Positions 29,015 to 38,766 of a stretch of DNA of 48,884 nt are shown here, piece after piece. A program made the translations under genes and the position numbers. The DNA is taken from NCBI GenBank assembly GCA_009379995.1, contig WHSR01000032.1, forward strand, positions 1-48,884, read 5' to 3'. Within the stretch, counting starts at the first letter, position 1; every line of letters begins with the position of its first letter. Source of the DNA: Streptosporangiales bacterium (GTDB lineage Bacteria; Actinomycetota; Actinomycetes; Streptosporangiales; WHSR01). The notes under the pieces are model-generated. The model was not told the origin of the DNA. It saw only the letters and a list, made by a program, of their open reading frames with translations, and searched no databases.

Positions 29015-30762
29015 TCCGCACCCACGACGCGGGCGAGCTCCGCCGGGAGCACGCCGGAACGGAGGTCGAGCTCGCCGGCTGGGTGGCCCGCCGGCGCGAC
29101 CACGGTGGAGTCGTCTTCATCGACCTGCGTGACGCGTCGGGAGTCGTACAGACCGTGTTCCGGCAGGAGGAGGTCGCCCACGACCTCCGGGCGGAGTACT
29201 GCGTGCGGGTCCTCGGAAAGGTAGCCGTGCGGCCGGCCGGCAACGAGAACCCCGAGCTGCCCACCGGCGAGATCGAGGTCATCGCGTCCGACGTCGAGGT
29301 GCTGTCCGAGGCGGCCCCGCTGCCATTCCCCATCGACGCGGCCGCCGAGATCAACGAGGAGGTCCGGCTCAAGTACCGCTACCTCGACCTCCGCCGCGAG
29401 TCCATGGCCGGGGCCATGCGGCTGCGCTCGGAGGCCAATCGGATCGCTCGGCAGGTGATGGGCGAGCACGGCTTCGTCGAGGTGGAGACGCCGTACCTGA
29501 CCCGCTCCACCCCCGAGGGCGCCCGCGACTTCCTGGTGCCGGTGCGGCTGCAGCCCGGCCACTGGTACGCCCTGCCGCAGTCCCCGCAGCTGTTCAAGCA
29601 GCTGCTGATGGTCTCCGGCCTGGAGCGTTACTACCAGTTCGCCCGCTGCTTCCGGGACGAGGACTTCCGGGCCGACCGGCAGCCGGAGTTCAGCCAGCTC
29701 GACATCGAGATGAGCTTCGTGGACCACGACGACGTGTTCGCGGTCGTGGAGGAAGTGTCGGCCCGGCTGTGGCGGGAGCTTCTCCGGGTGGAGATCGCGC
29801 GGCCGATCCCGCGGATGACGTACGCCGAGGCGATGAGCCGGTACGGCTCCGACAAACCGGACCTCCGGTTCGGGTGCGAGCTCGTGGACTGCACCGACTA
29901 CTTCCGCGAGACGCCGTTCCGGGTGTTCCAGGCCGACTACGTGGGCGCGGTGGTCATGACCGGCGGGGCGTCTCAGACGCGCAGGGAGCTCGACGAGTGG
30001 CAGGACTGGGCGCGCTCGCGCGGTGCGAAGGGACTCGCCTACGTCCTGGTCAACGACGACGGGTCGCTTGGCGGGCCGGTCGCCAAGAACCTCGCCGAAC
30101 ACGAGCGCGCCGGCCTCGGGGAGGCGACCGGCGCGCACCCCGGCGACTGCGTCTTCTTCGGGGCCGGCGACCGGCGGACGGCCCGTGATCTGCTGGGCGC
30201 CGCACGGCTGGAGATCGGCCGCCGGTGCGGGCTCATCGACACCTCCCGGTGGGAGTTCTTGTTCGTCACCGACTTCCCGATGTTCGAGCCGGACGGCGAG
30301 GGCGGCTGGGCCGCCATGCACCATCCCTTCACCTCGGCCACGCCGGAGTGGCTGGACACCTTCGACAAGAACCCGGCCGAGGCGCTGGCCGACGCCTACG
30401 ACCTGGTCTGCAACGGTTCGGAGATCACCAGCGGCTCGATCCGTATCCACCGCGCCGACGTACAGCAGCGGGTCTTCGACGTGCTCGGCATCTCCAAGGA
30501 CGAGGCCGAGACGAAGTTCGGCTTCCTGCTCGAGGCGTTCCAGTACGGGCCGCCGCCGCACGGCGGCGCGGCGATGGGCTGGGACCGGGTGTGCGCGCTG
30601 CTCACCGGCACCGACTCCATCCGCGACGTGATCGCGTTCCCGAAGACCGCGTCCGGCGCGGATCCCCTCACCGGCGCACCCACCCCGATCACCGCCGAAC
30701 AGCGCAGGGAGGCCGGCATCGACACGCCACGGCGGCCATCGGGAGGGGATGCGAGAGGATAA
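29011..30762 (+). CDS. aspS: Aspartyl-tRNA synthetase
   Basis: A 583-residue class IIb synthetase. It has the N-terminal OB fold that reads the anticodon ([20 protein letters not shown]), motif 2 around [20 protein letters not shown], the bacterial GAD insertion domain in the middle, and motif 3 near the end ([14 protein letters not shown]). It charges tRNA-Asp in the cytosol; whether it also mischarges tRNA-Asn cannot be told here. The GTG start overlaps the hydrolase stop and has AGGAGAGG upstream. Confidence 0.97.
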   Translation: MIRTHDAGELRREHAGTEVELAGWVARRRDHGGVVFIDLRDASGVVQTVFRQEEVAHDLRAEYCVRVLGKVAVRPAGNENPELPTGEIEVIASDVEVLSEAAPLPFPIDAAAEINEEVRLKYRYLDLRRESMAGAMRLRSEANRIARQVMGEHGFVEVETPYLTRSTPEGARDFLVPVRLQPGHWYALPQSPQLFKQLLMVSGLERYYQFARCFRDEDFRADRQPEFSQLDIEMSFVDHDDVFAVVEEVSARLWRELLRVEIARPIPRMTYAEAMSRYGSDKPDLRFGCELVDCTDYFRETPFRVFQADYVGAVVMTGGASQTRRELDEWQDWARSRGAKGLAYVLVNDDGSLGGPVAKNLAEHERAGLGEATGAHPGDCVFFGAGDRRTARDLLGAARLEIGRRCGLIDTSRWEFLFVTDFPMFEPDGEGGWAAMHHPFTSATPEWLDTFDKNPAEALADAYDLVCNGSEITSGSIRIHRADVQQRVFDVLGISKDEAETKFGFLLEAFQYGPPPHGGAAMGWDRVCALLTGTDSIRDVIAFPKTASGADPLTGAPTPITAEQRREAGIDTPRRPSGGDARG

Positions 30763-30771
30763 CCTCGACGC

Positions 30772-32163
30772 GTGGCCCGGGGACGTCCCGACCAGGCGGA
30801 CAGCCTCTTCGACGACGCGGCGGCGCGGGCCGAACAGGCCCAGGCGCCGCTCGCGGTTCGCATGCGCCCGCGCAACCTCGACGAGGTCGTCGGGCAGCAG
30901 CACCTGCTCGGCCCGGGGGCGCCGCTGCGCCAGCTGGTCGAGGGCGAGGCGGCGCTGTCGCTGATCCTCTGGGGGCCGCCCGGCACCGGCAAGACCACGC
31001 TCGCCTACGTCGTCAGCAGGGCGACCCGCCGCAGGTTCGTCGAGCTGTCGGCGGTCACCGCGGGCGTCAAGGACGTCCGGACGGTGATCGACGAGGCCCG
31101 CCGCCAGCTCGGCCTGACCGGGGGTCAGACCGTGCTGTTCATCGACGAGGTACACCGGTTCAACAAGGCCCAGCAGGACGCGCTGCTGCCGGCCGTGGAG
31201 AACCGGTGGGTCACCTTCGTCGGCGCGACCACCGAGAACCCGTTCTTCTCGGTGATCGGCCCGCTGCTGTCCCGCTCGTTGCTGCTCACCCTGGAGCCGC
31301 TCACCGACGACGAGGTCCGCGAGGTGGTGCGCCGTACCCTCGCCGACGAGCGGGGGCTGCACGACGCGGTGAAGCTCAGCGAGGAGGCCGAGGCACACCT
31401 GGTGCGCCTGGCCGGCGGCGACGCCCGCCGCGCCCTCACCTACCTGGAGACCGCTGCTTCGGCGGCGCAGCTCGATGGCCGCACCGAGGTGTCGGTCGAG
31501 ACCCTGGAGAGGGCGGTCGACCGGGCGGCCGTACGCTACGACCGCGAGGGCGACCAGCACTACGACGTGGTCAGCGCCTTCATCAAGAGCATGCGTGGCA
31601 GCGACGTCGACGCGGCGCTGCACTACCTCGCCCGGATGATCGAGGCGGGCGAGGATCCGAGGTTCGTCGCCCGCCGCATGGTCATCTTCGCCAGCGAGGA
31701 CGTGGGGATGGCCGACGCGACAGCGCTGCAGACCGCGACGGCGGCCGCGCACGCGGTGGAGTACGTGGGGCTGCCCGAGGCGGCGCTCAACCTGGCGCAC
31801 GCCGTCCTCCATCTCTCGCTGGCCCCGAAGTCCAACGCCGTGGTCAAGGCGATCGGGGCCGCGGTCGAGGACGTGCGGCGTGGCCTGGTCGGTTCGGTGC
31901 CGGCGCACCTGCGGGACGCGCACTACCCGGGCGCGAGGCGGCTCGGCCACGGTCGGGGATACCAGTACCCCCACGACCATCCGGGCGGGATCGTTGCGGC
32001 CCGGTACGCTCCCGACGCCGTCGCCGACCGGGAGTACTACCTCCCGAGCCGACACGGGGCCGAGGGGCGCTACGCCGAGGTGCTCGACCGGATCCGCGAG
32101 GCGCTGGGCAAACGGGAACGCCGCGACGCGGATCATGATCCGTCCTCCAGGGAGACAGGGTAG
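30772..32163 (+). CDS. rarA: Replication-associated recombination protein RarA (MgsA)
   Basis: A 463-residue AAA+ ATPase. Walker A is GPPGTGKTT, Walker [16 protein letters not shown], sensor 1 [13 protein letters not shown], and the C-terminal tetramerisation domain includes [19 protein letters not shown]. RarA acts at stalled replication forks and gaps. It starts with GTG 9 bp after aspS without a good ribosome site; TAACCT at 30760-30765, overlapping the aspS stop, could be the -10 box of a leaderless mRNA. It precedes the toxin-antitoxin pair. Confidence 0.93.
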   Translation: MARGRPDQADSLFDDAAARAEQAQAPLAVRMRPRNLDEVVGQQHLLGPGAPLRQLVEGEAALSLILWGPPGTGKTTLAYVVSRATRRRFVELSAVTAGVKDVRTVIDEARRQLGLTGGQTVLFIDEVHRFNKAQQDALLPAVENRWVTFVGATTENPFFSVIGPLLSRSLLLTLEPLTDDEVREVVRRTLADERGLHDAVKLSEEAEAHLVRLAGGDARRALTYLETAASAAQLDGRTEVSVETLERAVDRAAVRYDREGDQHYDVVSAFIKSMRGSDVDAALHYLARMIEAGEDPRFVARRMVIFASEDVGMADATALQTATAAAHAVEYVGLPEAALNLAHAVLHLSLAPKSNAVVKAIGAAVEDVRRGLVGSVPAHLRDAHYPGARRLGHGRGYQYPHDHPGGIVAARYAPDAVADREYYLPSRHGAEGRYAEVLDRIREALGKRERRDADHDPSSRETG

Positions 32164-32170
32164 CCCCACC

Positions 32171-32200
32171 GGTATCCGTAATCGGTATACTACTCAGTAT
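32171..32200 (+). promoter_or_regulatory. Candidate promoter/operator of the toxin-antitoxin pair
   Basis: TATACT at 32186-32191 is an excellent -10 box ending 7 bp before the ATG at 32199, so the mRNA would be leaderless; no ribosome site is present. GGTAT at 32171-32175 and 32184-32188 and AGTAT at 32196-32200 form three near-direct repeats at 12-13-bp spacing, a likely binding array for the ribbon-helix-helix antitoxin. The segment is AT-richer than its surroundings. Confidence 0.5.
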
Positions 32201-32477
32201 GTCCATCACCACGATCAAGGTCGACAGCAGCGTCCGGGATCGGCTGGCACAGGTCGCGCGAGCTCGCGGGACCACGATGAGCGCGCTGTTGTCCGAGGCC
32301 GCCGAGCGACTCGAGGCCGATCAGCGCTGGGCCGAGATCGAAGCCGCCTACGAACGGCTACAGCGTGAAGACCCAACTGGGTGGGCCGAGTACCTCGATG
32401 AGCTGGCGGAGTGGGATGCGGCCACAACCGGTGCCGATCCCGCCGCTGCGGAGGAGTGGCCGGAGTACAACAGGTGA
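32199..32477 (+). CDS. Ribbon-helix-helix antitoxin (MazE-like)
   Basis: 92 residues. The first ~45 (MSITTIKVDSSVRDRLAQVA and on) have the strand-helix-helix pattern of RHH DNA-binding proteins; the acidic C-terminal half (EWDAATTGADPAAAEEWPEY) is of the kind that wraps the toxin. It should neutralise the MazF-like toxin encoded next and repress the operon. Its stop overlaps the toxin start (GTGA), usual for such pairs. The pair sits between rarA and the DUF2470 gene, a place where relatives carry other genes, suggesting insertion. Confidence 0.87.
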   Translation: MSITTIKVDSSVRDRLAQVARARGTTMSALLSEAAERLEADQRWAEIEAAYERLQREDPTGWAEYLDELAEWDAATTGADPAAAEEWPEYNR

Positions 32478-32824
32478 GGGTCGCAACCGGGCAGGTCTGG
32501 TTGGTGACGCTGGATCCCGCGGTGGCCAACGAGCAGCGAGATACGCGGCCCTGCATCGTCGTGTCCACCGACCGGTTCAACGCCTTGCCGATCCGGCACG
32601 CCATCGTGGTCCCGCTGACGACCCGTGAACGCGGTTTGCCCCATCACATTCCGGTCGCGGATGACGGGGGGCTCAGTCGGCACAGCTGGGCCATGTGCGA
32701 GGCCGTCCGCGCGGTCTCCACCGAGCGGTTCAGCCGGCTCGTCGGCACAGCTACCGGTTCCACATTGGCCGCCATCATCGACCAACTCGTGCTCTGGCTC
32801 GGCCGTCACGGCCGCCCCACGTAG
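32474..32824 (+). CDS. MazF/PemK-family endoribonuclease toxin
   Basis: 116 residues, the usual MazF length. The family frame is clear: VATGQVWLVTLDPAVANEQR, followed by RPCIVVSTDRFNALP, HAIVVPLTTRERGLPHHIPV, and VSTERFSRLVGTA. MazF toxins cut mRNA or tRNA at short sequences when antitoxin is lost. GTG start coupled to the antitoxin. The recognised RNA sequence cannot be predicted. A broken palindromic repeat follows 2 bp after the stop. Confidence 0.88.
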   Translation: MRVATGQVWLVTLDPAVANEQRDTRPCIVVSTDRFNALPIRHAIVVPLTTRERGLPHHIPVADDGGLSRHSWAMCEAVRAVSTERFSRLVGTATGSTLAAIIDQLVLWLGRHGRPT

Positions 32825-32826
32825 CC

Positions 32827-32892
32827 GGCCGTGATCTTACGGAGAGAGACAAAGCGGACAGAGTTGAATTTCTGCAAGATCACGGCCAAGAA
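32827..32892. repeat. Damaged second copy of the 34-bp palindrome
   Basis: The right half (about 32864-32892, TTGAATTTCTGCAAGATCAC onward) matches the right arm of the repeat at 26133-26166 with one missing A and one A for G. The left side keeps only GGCCGTGATCTT (32827-32838); the next part is replaced by unrelated sequence. A 12-bp stem (32827-32838 with 32876-32887) can still form. It again lies between convergent genes (mazF and DUF2470). Confidence 0.75.
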
Positions 32893-32902
32893 GGGGAGGG
32901 GT

Positions 32903-33652
32903 CTAGCGGACGTATCGCGCGGTGCCGTCCAGGTGCCCCGCCACGAGGTGGCGGAAGGCGCGCTGTAGCTCGTCGAGGTCGCTGACCGGTGTCGGGAACT
33001 GCAGGTGAAGGTCGAAGCGGCTACCGCGTCCGCCGAGCCGTATCCATAGGCCGTGCCGGCTTATGCCGATGAGCCGAGCGGTCAGCGCCCACGCCCGGGT
33101 CCGCTCGCCCAGCCGCGTGCACAGACCGACGATCTCGTCGGGGTGATGGGTGTCCAGGTGGGTGAGCAGGTCGTGCTCGACGTCCACGAAGGGGTCGGGC
33201 GCCGAGGCCAGGTAGTCCTCCGGCTCGACGTAGGCGCAGCCCCAGATGTCGTGGACCTGGCCGAAGCACACGTCCAGCCGCAGCAGCGTCCAGCCCGTTC
33301 CCAGCTCCAGCAGCTCCGGCCGGGGGTGGAGGTCCGCGACGAGGCAGGCGGCCTGGTTGCGCTCGTGTTCCGGTACCACCGTCAGCCAGCCGTCCAGCCA
33401 GGCACGGCCGCGCACCCGGTCGGCCTGGGGGATCGGGGACAGGTCGGTGAGGGTGAGAACGGCCGAGGTGCCGTCGAAACCGTCGAGGAGGCCCCGGTCC
33501 GGTACGAGCAGCACCGGACGGCCGTGCGAGTCGGTGGCGTGCGCCGTTACCTCGCTGCTCCCGACCTGCGCGACGGACAGCAGCGCGGGGGCGATGCCGT
33601 AGGCCATGGTCCGGGCCCGCTCGGCCGGGCTGGGGCGTTGATCCTGCCGCAT
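32903..33652 (-). CDS. DUF2470-like protein under an iron box
   Basis: 249 residues, no signal or membrane segment. The C-terminal ~90 residues (DVEHDLLTHLDTHHPDEIVG.., ISRHGLWIRLGG.., FPTPVSDLDELQRAF) fit the DUF2470 pattern found at the end of haem-utilisation (HugZ-like) and related proteins; the N-terminal part looks like a degenerate FMN-binding split-barrel domain (VTAHATDSHGRPVLLVPDRG). The start at 33652 has GGGGAGG upstream. A perfect DtxR/IdeR box lies 27 bp upstream, so it should be made when iron is scarce, consistent with a role in haem or iron handling. The function is inferred from the domain and the box only. Confidence 0.75.
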   Translation of the reverse strand: MRQDQRPSPAERARTMAYGIAPALLSVAQVGSSEVTAHATDSHGRPVLLVPDRGLLDGFDGTSAVLTLTDLSPIPQADRVRGRAWLDGWLTVVPEHERNQAACLVADLHPRPELLELGTGWTLLRLDVCFGQVHDIWGCAYVEPEDYLASAPDPFVDVEHDLLTHLDTHHPDEIVGLCTRLGERTRAWALTARLIGISRHGLWIRLGGRGSRFDLHLQFPTPVSDLDELQRAFRHLVAGHLDGTARYVR

Positions 33653-33678
33653 CGGCTCGCCTCCCCTCGACAAGTCAC

Positions 33679-33697
33679 TAAGGTAAGCCTTACCTAA
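33679..33697 (-). promoter_or_regulatory. DtxR/IdeR/DmdR iron box
   Basis: TAAGGTAAGCCTTACCTAA fits the 19-bp consensus TWAGGTWAGSCTWACCTWA at every position. It lies 27 bp upstream of the DUF2470-like start (33652, minus strand) and 119 bp before the DUF948 gene on the other side. Iron-loaded DtxR-family repressors bind such boxes and block transcription. Confidence 0.85.
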
Positions 33698-33815
33698 ACC
33701 ACTGTCGCGCGTCAATCTTGCCCGGTGAGCCGGGTTCAGCGGTTCGACCCCGCTGGTAGCGGTAAGGTCATGGTCTCGGCAAGTCATCGAATCTCATCGC
33801 GGAGTAACGAGCACA

Positions 33816-34238
33816 ATGTTGACCTGGGCGCAGTTCGCCGGCCTGGTGGCCGCCTTCGCGTGGGCGGTCTTGGTCGGTTTCCTCGCGTACGTGCTCATCA
33901 AGCTCGCCCGCGTGCTCGACCAAACGACGAAGCTCCTCGCCAGTGTCGAAGAACGCACGGCACCGCTGCTCGACGAGATGGCGACCACCGTCGCCCGGAC
34001 GAACGACCAGCTCGACCGCGTCGACCTGATCACCCGGAACGTGCAGTCGGTGACCGACAACGTTACCGGCCTCACCGGGCTCGTCACGTCCGCCGTGGGC
34101 CGCCCGATCGTACGGGTGGCAGCGTTCGGTTACGGCCTGCGGCGCGCCATCGGCGGCGGCCGCCGCGCCGAGGTTCAGCCGCGGGTTCGGGGCGAGATCA
34201 AGGCGGAGCGCCGGGGCCGGCGGAAGGACGCCGCGTGA
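33816..34238 (+). CDS. DUF948 membrane protein
   Basis: 140 residues. One N-terminal membrane helix ([24 protein letters not shown], ~7-30) is followed by a helical, probably coiled-coil segment ([35 protein letters not shown]) and a basic, disordered tail. This is the DUF948 pattern; function unknown. GGAG lies upstream of the ATG. Coupled by GTGA to the next small gene and through it to alaS, an arrangement conserved in many actinobacteria, where rpsD often stands just upstream; rpsD is absent here. Confidence 0.83.
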   Translation: MLTWAQFAGLVAAFAWAVLVGFLAYVLIKLARVLDQTTKLLASVEERTAPLLDEMATTVARTNDQLDRVDLITRNVQSVTDNVTGLTGLVTSAVGRPIVRVAAFGYGLRRAIGGGRRAEVQPRVRGEIKAERRGRRKDAA

Positions 34239-34474
34239 GACGGTTGTTCTATCTCGCGGCCGGCGTCGCGATCGGTGTGGCGGCGACGCGCCGGGTGAAC
34301 CGCGCCGTCCGCGCGTGGACGCCGCAGGGTCTTGCCGACGGCCTCGGCGAGACCGCCCGGAACTTCGCCGCGGAGGTACGTGCCGGCATGGCGGAGCGGG
34401 AGAACGAGCTGCGCGAGGCATTCGCCGAGCAACGCGGCGACGACACGGATACAGAGGTAAGGAAAGCTCGCTGA
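34235..34474 (+). CDS. Small DUF6167-type membrane-associated protein
   Basis: 79 residues: a short N-terminal hydrophobic segment ([15 protein letters not shown]) followed by a charged helix ([20 protein letters not shown]) and an acidic tail. It matches the small protein usually annotated as DUF6167 between DUF948 and alaS in actinobacteria; function unknown. GTG start overlaps the DUF948 stop (GTGA), and its stop shares a base with the alaS start (TGATG). AGAGGTAAGGAAAG near its 3' end serves as the alaS ribosome site. Confidence 0.8.
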   Translation: MRRLFYLAAGVAIGVAATRRVNRAVRAWTPQGLADGLGETARNFAAEVRAGMAERENELREAFAEQRGDDTDTEVRKAR

Positions 34475-37155
34475 TGGAGTCGGCAGAGATCGCTCGACGT
34501 TTCCTGAGCTACTTCGAGGAGCAGGGACACACGGTAGTGCCCTCGGCGTCGCTGGTCTCGGACGACCCGACGACGCTGTTCACGATCGCCGGCATGGCGC
34601 CGTTCAAGCCGTACTTCATCGGCCAGCAAAAGCCGCCGTACCCCAGGGCGACCACCAACCAGAAGGTCGTCCGTACCGCGGACATCGACGAGGTCGGCAA
34701 GACGGCGCGGCACGCGACGTTCTTCCAGATGCTCGGCAACTTCTCCTTCGGGGACTACTTCAAGGAGAAGGCGATCCCGTACGCCTGGGAGCTACTTACC
34801 CGCCCGCGGTCCGCCGGTGGCTTCGGCTTTCCGGAGGACAAGCTGTGGGTGACCGTCTACCTCGACGACGAAGTGGCGGCGAAGATCTGGCGGGAGGTCG
34901 TCGGGGTGCCGGCCGACCGCATTCAGCGCCGTGGTCTCAAGGACAACTACTGGCACATGGGTGTGCCGGGTCCCGGCGGTCCGTGCTCGGAGATCTTCTA
35001 CGACCGCGGTCCCGAGTACGGCCCGGACGGTGGGCCGGCCGTCGACGAGAGTCGCTTCGTCGAGGTCTGGAACCTCGTGTTCATGCAGGAACAGCTGAGC
35101 GCGGTCCGCAGCAAGGAGGACTTCGACGTCGAGGGCGAGCTGCCCGCGAAGAACATCGACACCGGCATGGGTCTGGAGCGGATGGCCGCGGTGCTCCAGG
35201 GCGTCGACAACATCTACGAGATCGACACGACCGGCGCCATTCTCCGGCGGGCCGCCGAGCTGACCGGTCACCGCTACGGGGCCGACCCGGAGGCCGACGT
35301 AAGGCTCAGGGTCGTGGCCGACCACGTACGCAGCGCCACGATGCTGGTCGGCGACGGCGTACTGCCCAGCAACGAGGCCCGCGGGTACGTCCTGCGCCGC
35401 ATCCTCCGGCGCAGCGTGCGCAACCTGCGCCAGCTCGGCGCGGACCGCCCGCTCCTGCCGGAGATCGTCGCGGTGACCATCGACGCCATGAGTCCGACCT
35501 TCCCCGACCTCGGCCGGGACGCCGCGCGCATCCAGGCGGCCATCGAGGGCGAGGAGACCACCTTCCTGTCCACCCTGCGCACCGGCACGGCTCTGCTGGA
35601 CACCGCGGTGGCCGAGACCAAGCGAGGTGGATCGTCGGTGCTCTCCGGCGATCGTGCCTTCACCCTGCACGACACGTACGGCTTCCCCATCGACCTCACC
35701 CTGGAGATGGCGGCCGAGCACGGGCTCTCCGTCGACGAGGAGGGCTTCCGCCGGCTCATGGCCGAGCAGCGGGAGCGGGCCAAGCGGGACGCGGCCGAGC
35801 GAAAGGCCGGCGCGACCGACCTCTCCGTCTACCACGGTGTGCTGGACGCGGCGGGTACCTCGCTGTTCACCGGGTACGGGGAGCTGACCTCGGAGGCCAA
35901 GGTTGTCGGCCTCCTCGTCGGGGGTGCGTCGGTGCCGGCGGCGAGCGAGGGCGACCAGGTCGAGGTGGTGCTCGACCGCACGCCGCTCTACGCCGAGGGC
36001 GGAGGTCAGCTCGCCGACCACGGCGTGATCGCCCTCGGCAACGGGGCCGAGCTGGAGGTCTACGACGTCCAGTCTCCGGTGCCCGGTCTCATCGTGCACC
36101 GGGCCAAGGTCCGCAGGGGCGAGGCGTACGTCGGGGCCGACGCGTACGCGGAGGTCGAAACGGAGCGCAGACGGGCGGTATCCCGCTCGCACAGCGCCAC
36201 GCACATGGTGCATGCCGGATTCCGCCGCGCGCTGGGCGAGTCCGCCGCGCAGGCCGGATCGGAGAACTCGCCGGGGCGCTTCCGGTTCGACTTCACAGCG
36301 CCCGGGCCGGTGTCCCCGTCGGTGCTGCGGGACGTCGAGGACGAGGTCAACGCCACCCTCGCGGAGGACCTCGAGGTCCACGCCTTCGTCACGGACCCGC
36401 AGCAGGCGCGTGCGACGGGTGCGGTTGCGATCTTCGGGGAGAAGTACGGCGACGAGGTACGGGTCATCGAGATCGGCGAGTACTCCAGGGAGCTGTGCGG
36501 CGGCACCCACGTGGCCCGTTCCGGTCAGCTTGGAGCCGTCAAGCTGCTGGGTGAGTCGTCGATCGGCGCCGGGATCCGCAGGGTGGAGGCGCTCGTCGGC
36601 ATCGACGCGTTCCGGTTCCTGGCCACCGAGAGCGTGCTGGTTTCCCAGCTCTCCGACCAGCTGAAGGTGCGCCGGGAAGAGCTGCCGGAACGGGTTGGCG
36701 CGATCGTCGCCCGACTCCGTGCGTCGGAGAAGGAACTCGAGCGGCTGCGATCGGCCGAGGTCCTCGCCGCCGCGGCCGGTCTCGCCAAGAACCCGGACGA
36801 TGTGGACGGCGTGGCCGTCGTCGCACATCGCGCACCCGACGGGACCGCACCCGACGATCTGCGCCGGCTCGCCCTCGACGTACGTGGCCGGCTACCCCGG
36901 GAGCGGCCGGCCGTCGTGGCGGTCGTCGGTGTGCCGAAGGATCGACCTGTCGTCGTCGCGGCCGTCAACGAGGCCGGCCGCGAACGGGGGCTTCGGGCGG
37001 GTGAGCTCGTCGGCGCGGCGGCCAAGGCGTTCGGCGGCGGCGGTGGCGGCAAGGACGACGTCGCGCAGGGCGGCGGCGTTGACGCCGGGTCCGTCGACGA
37101 GGCCCTGCATGCGGTCCGGCATCTGGTGGGTCGGCGCGTCGGAGGCAGTGGATAA
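34474..37155 (+). CDS. alaS: Alanyl-tRNA synthetase
   Basis: An 893-residue class II synthetase with the standard layout: catalytic core ([20 protein letters not shown].., [20 protein letters not shown].., [13 protein letters not shown]), tRNA-recognition region, editing domain with the zinc ligands [12 protein letters not shown] and [11 protein letters not shown], and a C-terminal domain ending in a glycine-rich stretch ([17 protein letters not shown]). It charges tRNA-Ala and hydrolyses Ser/Gly-tRNA-Ala. The ATG at 34474 gives the family N-terminus. ruvX and mltG follow as in M. tuberculosis. Confidence 0.97.
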   Translation: MESAEIARRFLSYFEEQGHTVVPSASLVSDDPTTLFTIAGMAPFKPYFIGQQKPPYPRATTNQKVVRTADIDEVGKTARHATFFQMLGNFSFGDYFKEKAIPYAWELLTRPRSAGGFGFPEDKLWVTVYLDDEVAAKIWREVVGVPADRIQRRGLKDNYWHMGVPGPGGPCSEIFYDRGPEYGPDGGPAVDESRFVEVWNLVFMQEQLSAVRSKEDFDVEGELPAKNIDTGMGLERMAAVLQGVDNIYEIDTTGAILRRAAELTGHRYGADPEADVRLRVVADHVRSATMLVGDGVLPSNEARGYVLRRILRRSVRNLRQLGADRPLLPEIVAVTIDAMSPTFPDLGRDAARIQAAIEGEETTFLSTLRTGTALLDTAVAETKRGGSSVLSGDRAFTLHDTYGFPIDLTLEMAAEHGLSVDEEGFRRLMAEQRERAKRDAAERKAGATDLSVYHGVLDAAGTSLFTGYGELTSEAKVVGLLVGGASVPAASEGDQVEVVLDRTPLYAEGGGQLADHGVIALGNGAELEVYDVQSPVPGLIVHRAKVRRGEAYVGADAYAEVETERRRAVSRSHSATHMVHAGFRRALGESAAQAGSENSPGRFRFDFTAPGPVSPSVLRDVEDEVNATLAEDLEVHAFVTDPQQARATGAVAIFGEKYGDEVRVIEIGEYSRELCGGTHVARSGQLGAVKLLGESSIGAGIRRVEALVGIDAFRFLATESVLVSQLSDQLKVRREELPERVGAIVARLRASEKELERLRSAEVLAAAAGLAKNPDDVDGVAVVAHRAPDGTAPDDLRRLALDVRGRLPRERPAVVAVVGVPKDRPVVVAAVNEAGRERGLRAGELVGAAAKAFGGGGGGKDDVAQGGGVDAGSVDEALHAVRHLVGRRVGGSG

Positions 37156-37159
37156 GGCG

Positions 37160-37612
37160 GTGCCAGTGCGAGAGGGTATCCGGCTCGGTATCGACGTCGG
37201 GACGGTACGGGTCGGTGTGGCCCGCTGCGACGCTGGGGGACTGCTCGCGACACCGCTGGCAACGGTCCGTCGCGGCCGCGGCGACCTCGACCGGATCGCC
37301 GAACTGGCCGCCGAACACGCGGCCATCGAGGCGGTGGTGGGCCTTCCGACCTCGCTGTCCGGGCGGTCGGGGCCGGCGGCCCAGGCGGCCCGAGAGTTCG
37401 CCGGCCGGCTCGCCGCGCGGCTGGCCCCGCTGCCGGTGCGTCTCGTCGACGAGCGCCTGACCACCGTTTCGGCGGAACGGATCTTACGTGAGAGCGGCGT
37501 CAGGGGCCGCGCACAACGTAGAGTCGTGGATCAGGCGGCAGCCGCCGTCATACTGCAGGCCGCGCTCGATGCCGAGCGGGCCACCGGACTCGCGCCCGGC
37601 GAGGTCGTCTAA
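37160..37612 (+). CDS. ruvX: Holliday junction resolvase-like protein RuvX (YqgF)
   Basis: A ~150-residue RNase H-fold nuclease. Motifs are [13 protein letters not shown] with the first acid, [29 protein letters not shown] with the second, and [10 protein letters not shown] near the end. The family takes part in pre-16S rRNA processing and possibly in recombination. The start is uncertain: GTG at 37148, 37160 and 37166 are all in frame; 37160 and 37166 follow AAGG at 37154-37157. It begins 4 bp after alaS and ends 8 bp before mltG. Confidence 0.9.
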   Translation: MPVREGIRLGIDVGTVRVGVARCDAGGLLATPLATVRRGRGDLDRIAELAAEHAAIEAVVGLPTSLSGRSGPAAQAAREFAGRLAARLAPLPVRLVDERLTTVSAERILRESGVRGRAQRRVVDQAAAAVILQAALDAERATGLAPGEVV

Positions 37613-37620
37613 GTAGCTAT

Positions 37621-38766
37621 ATGAGCGAGATCGACCTGGGCTGGAGTGACGAACCGCGACGTCACCGAGGGGGGCGGCATCATCACGCGGCGAAGCGGCA
37701 GCGCCATGTCCGCCGCCGGCGGCGCCGGCGGCGGGTCTTCGGCCCGCTGCTCACCGTCATCCTGCTCTTCGGGGTCTTCGGCGTCATGGGGTTCGGCGGC
37801 TATCGGTTGCTGCGCACGTTCGTCGCCCCGCCCGACTATGCCGGTCAGGGCAGCGGCTCGGTAGTCGTGCGGGTGCAGCCCGGGGATACGGTCACCGAGA
37901 TCGGTGACACCCTGCACCGCGCGGGCGTGGTGAGGAGCACCAACGCGTTCGTCCGTGCCGCCGAGTCGAACCCTCGGGCCAGCAGCGTGCAGCCCGGTAG
38001 CTACCGACTGCGCCGCGAGATGCAGGCGAGCCAGGCCCTCACGCTGCTTCTCGACCCGTCGTCGCGGATCCGCCTCAAGGTCACCATTCCGGAGGGCCTG
38101 CGGGTTGTGCAGATCCTGCAACGGGTGTCCAAGCGGACCGGCATCCCGCTCTCCGAGCTCAAGCGGGAGGCCGAGAACCCGGAGGGCCTGGGGCTGCCCG
38201 ACTACGCGGACTCCCGGGTCGAGGGATACCTGTTCCCGGCGACATACACGATCGAGCCGGGCACGCCGGCCGACGAGGTGCTGCGGATGATGGTGGAGCG
38301 GTTCCACCAGGAGGCGAAGGACGTCGGGCTGGAACGCCGGGCGCGCCAGGTCAACCTGACCCCCAAAGAGGCGATGACGGTGGCGAGCCTGGTCCAGGCC
38401 GAGGGCGGGCGGCACAGCGACTTTCCCAAGATCTCCCGTGTCGTCTACAACCGGCTCGCCGTGAACCGCAAGCTCGAACTGGACAGCACAGTGCTGTACG
38501 CGCAGAACAAGTACGGGATCATCGCCTCGGACAGAGACCTGCGGAGCACGTCGGCGTACAACACCTACCGGCATACCGGGCTGCCGCCGGGACCGATCGG
38601 CAGCCCGGGCAGGCAGGCGATGGAGGCCGCGCTCAAGCCGGCCAAGGGCGACTGGTTCTTCTTTGTCACCACCGACCCCGAGAACAACGTCACCAAGTTC
38701 ACCGATAACGTGGGGCAGTTCCAGCGTTTCCGGGAGGAGCTGCGCGCCAACATGGGGCAGGGATGA
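37621..38766 (+). CDS. mltG: Endolytic murein transglycosylase MltG
   Basis: A 381-residue inner-membrane protein. A very basic cytoplasmic N-terminus ([20 protein letters not shown]) precedes one membrane helix (~40-62) and an outer domain: a LysM-like segment (VVRVQPGDTVTEIGDTLHRA), then the YceG core with VEGYLFPATYTI and the catalytic glutamate region MTVASLVQAEGG, and LDSTVLYAQNK and TYRHTGLPPGPIGSPG further on. It cuts new glycan strands and helps set their length. The ATG lacks a good ribosome site. Stop overlaps the aroE start (ATGA). Confidence 0.93.
   Translation: MSEIDLGWSDEPRRHRGGRHHHAAKRQRHVRRRRRRRRVFGPLLTVILLFGVFGVMGFGGYRLLRTFVAPPDYAGQGSGSVVVRVQPGDTVTEIGDTLHRAGVVRSTNAFVRAAESNPRASSVQPGSYRLRREMQASQALTLLLDPSSRIRLKVTIPEGLRVVQILQRVSKRTGIPLSELKREAENPEGLGLPDYADSRVEGYLFPATYTIEPGTPADEVLRMMVERFHQEAKDVGLERRARQVNLTPKEAMTVASLVQAEGGRHSDFPKISRVVYNRLAVNRKLELDSTVLYAQNKYGIIASDRDLRSTSAYNTYRHTGLPPGPIGSPGRQAMEAALKPAKGDWFFFVTTDPENNVTKFTDNVGQFQRFREELRANMGQG

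Noticed and set aside
33738..33754. A perfect tRNA T-arm-like hairpin: AGCGG, loop TTCGACC, CCGCT.
   Set aside because: No matching acceptor stem, D-arm or anticodon arm is found at the right distances on either side. Most likely chance, or at best a tiny tRNA remnant.
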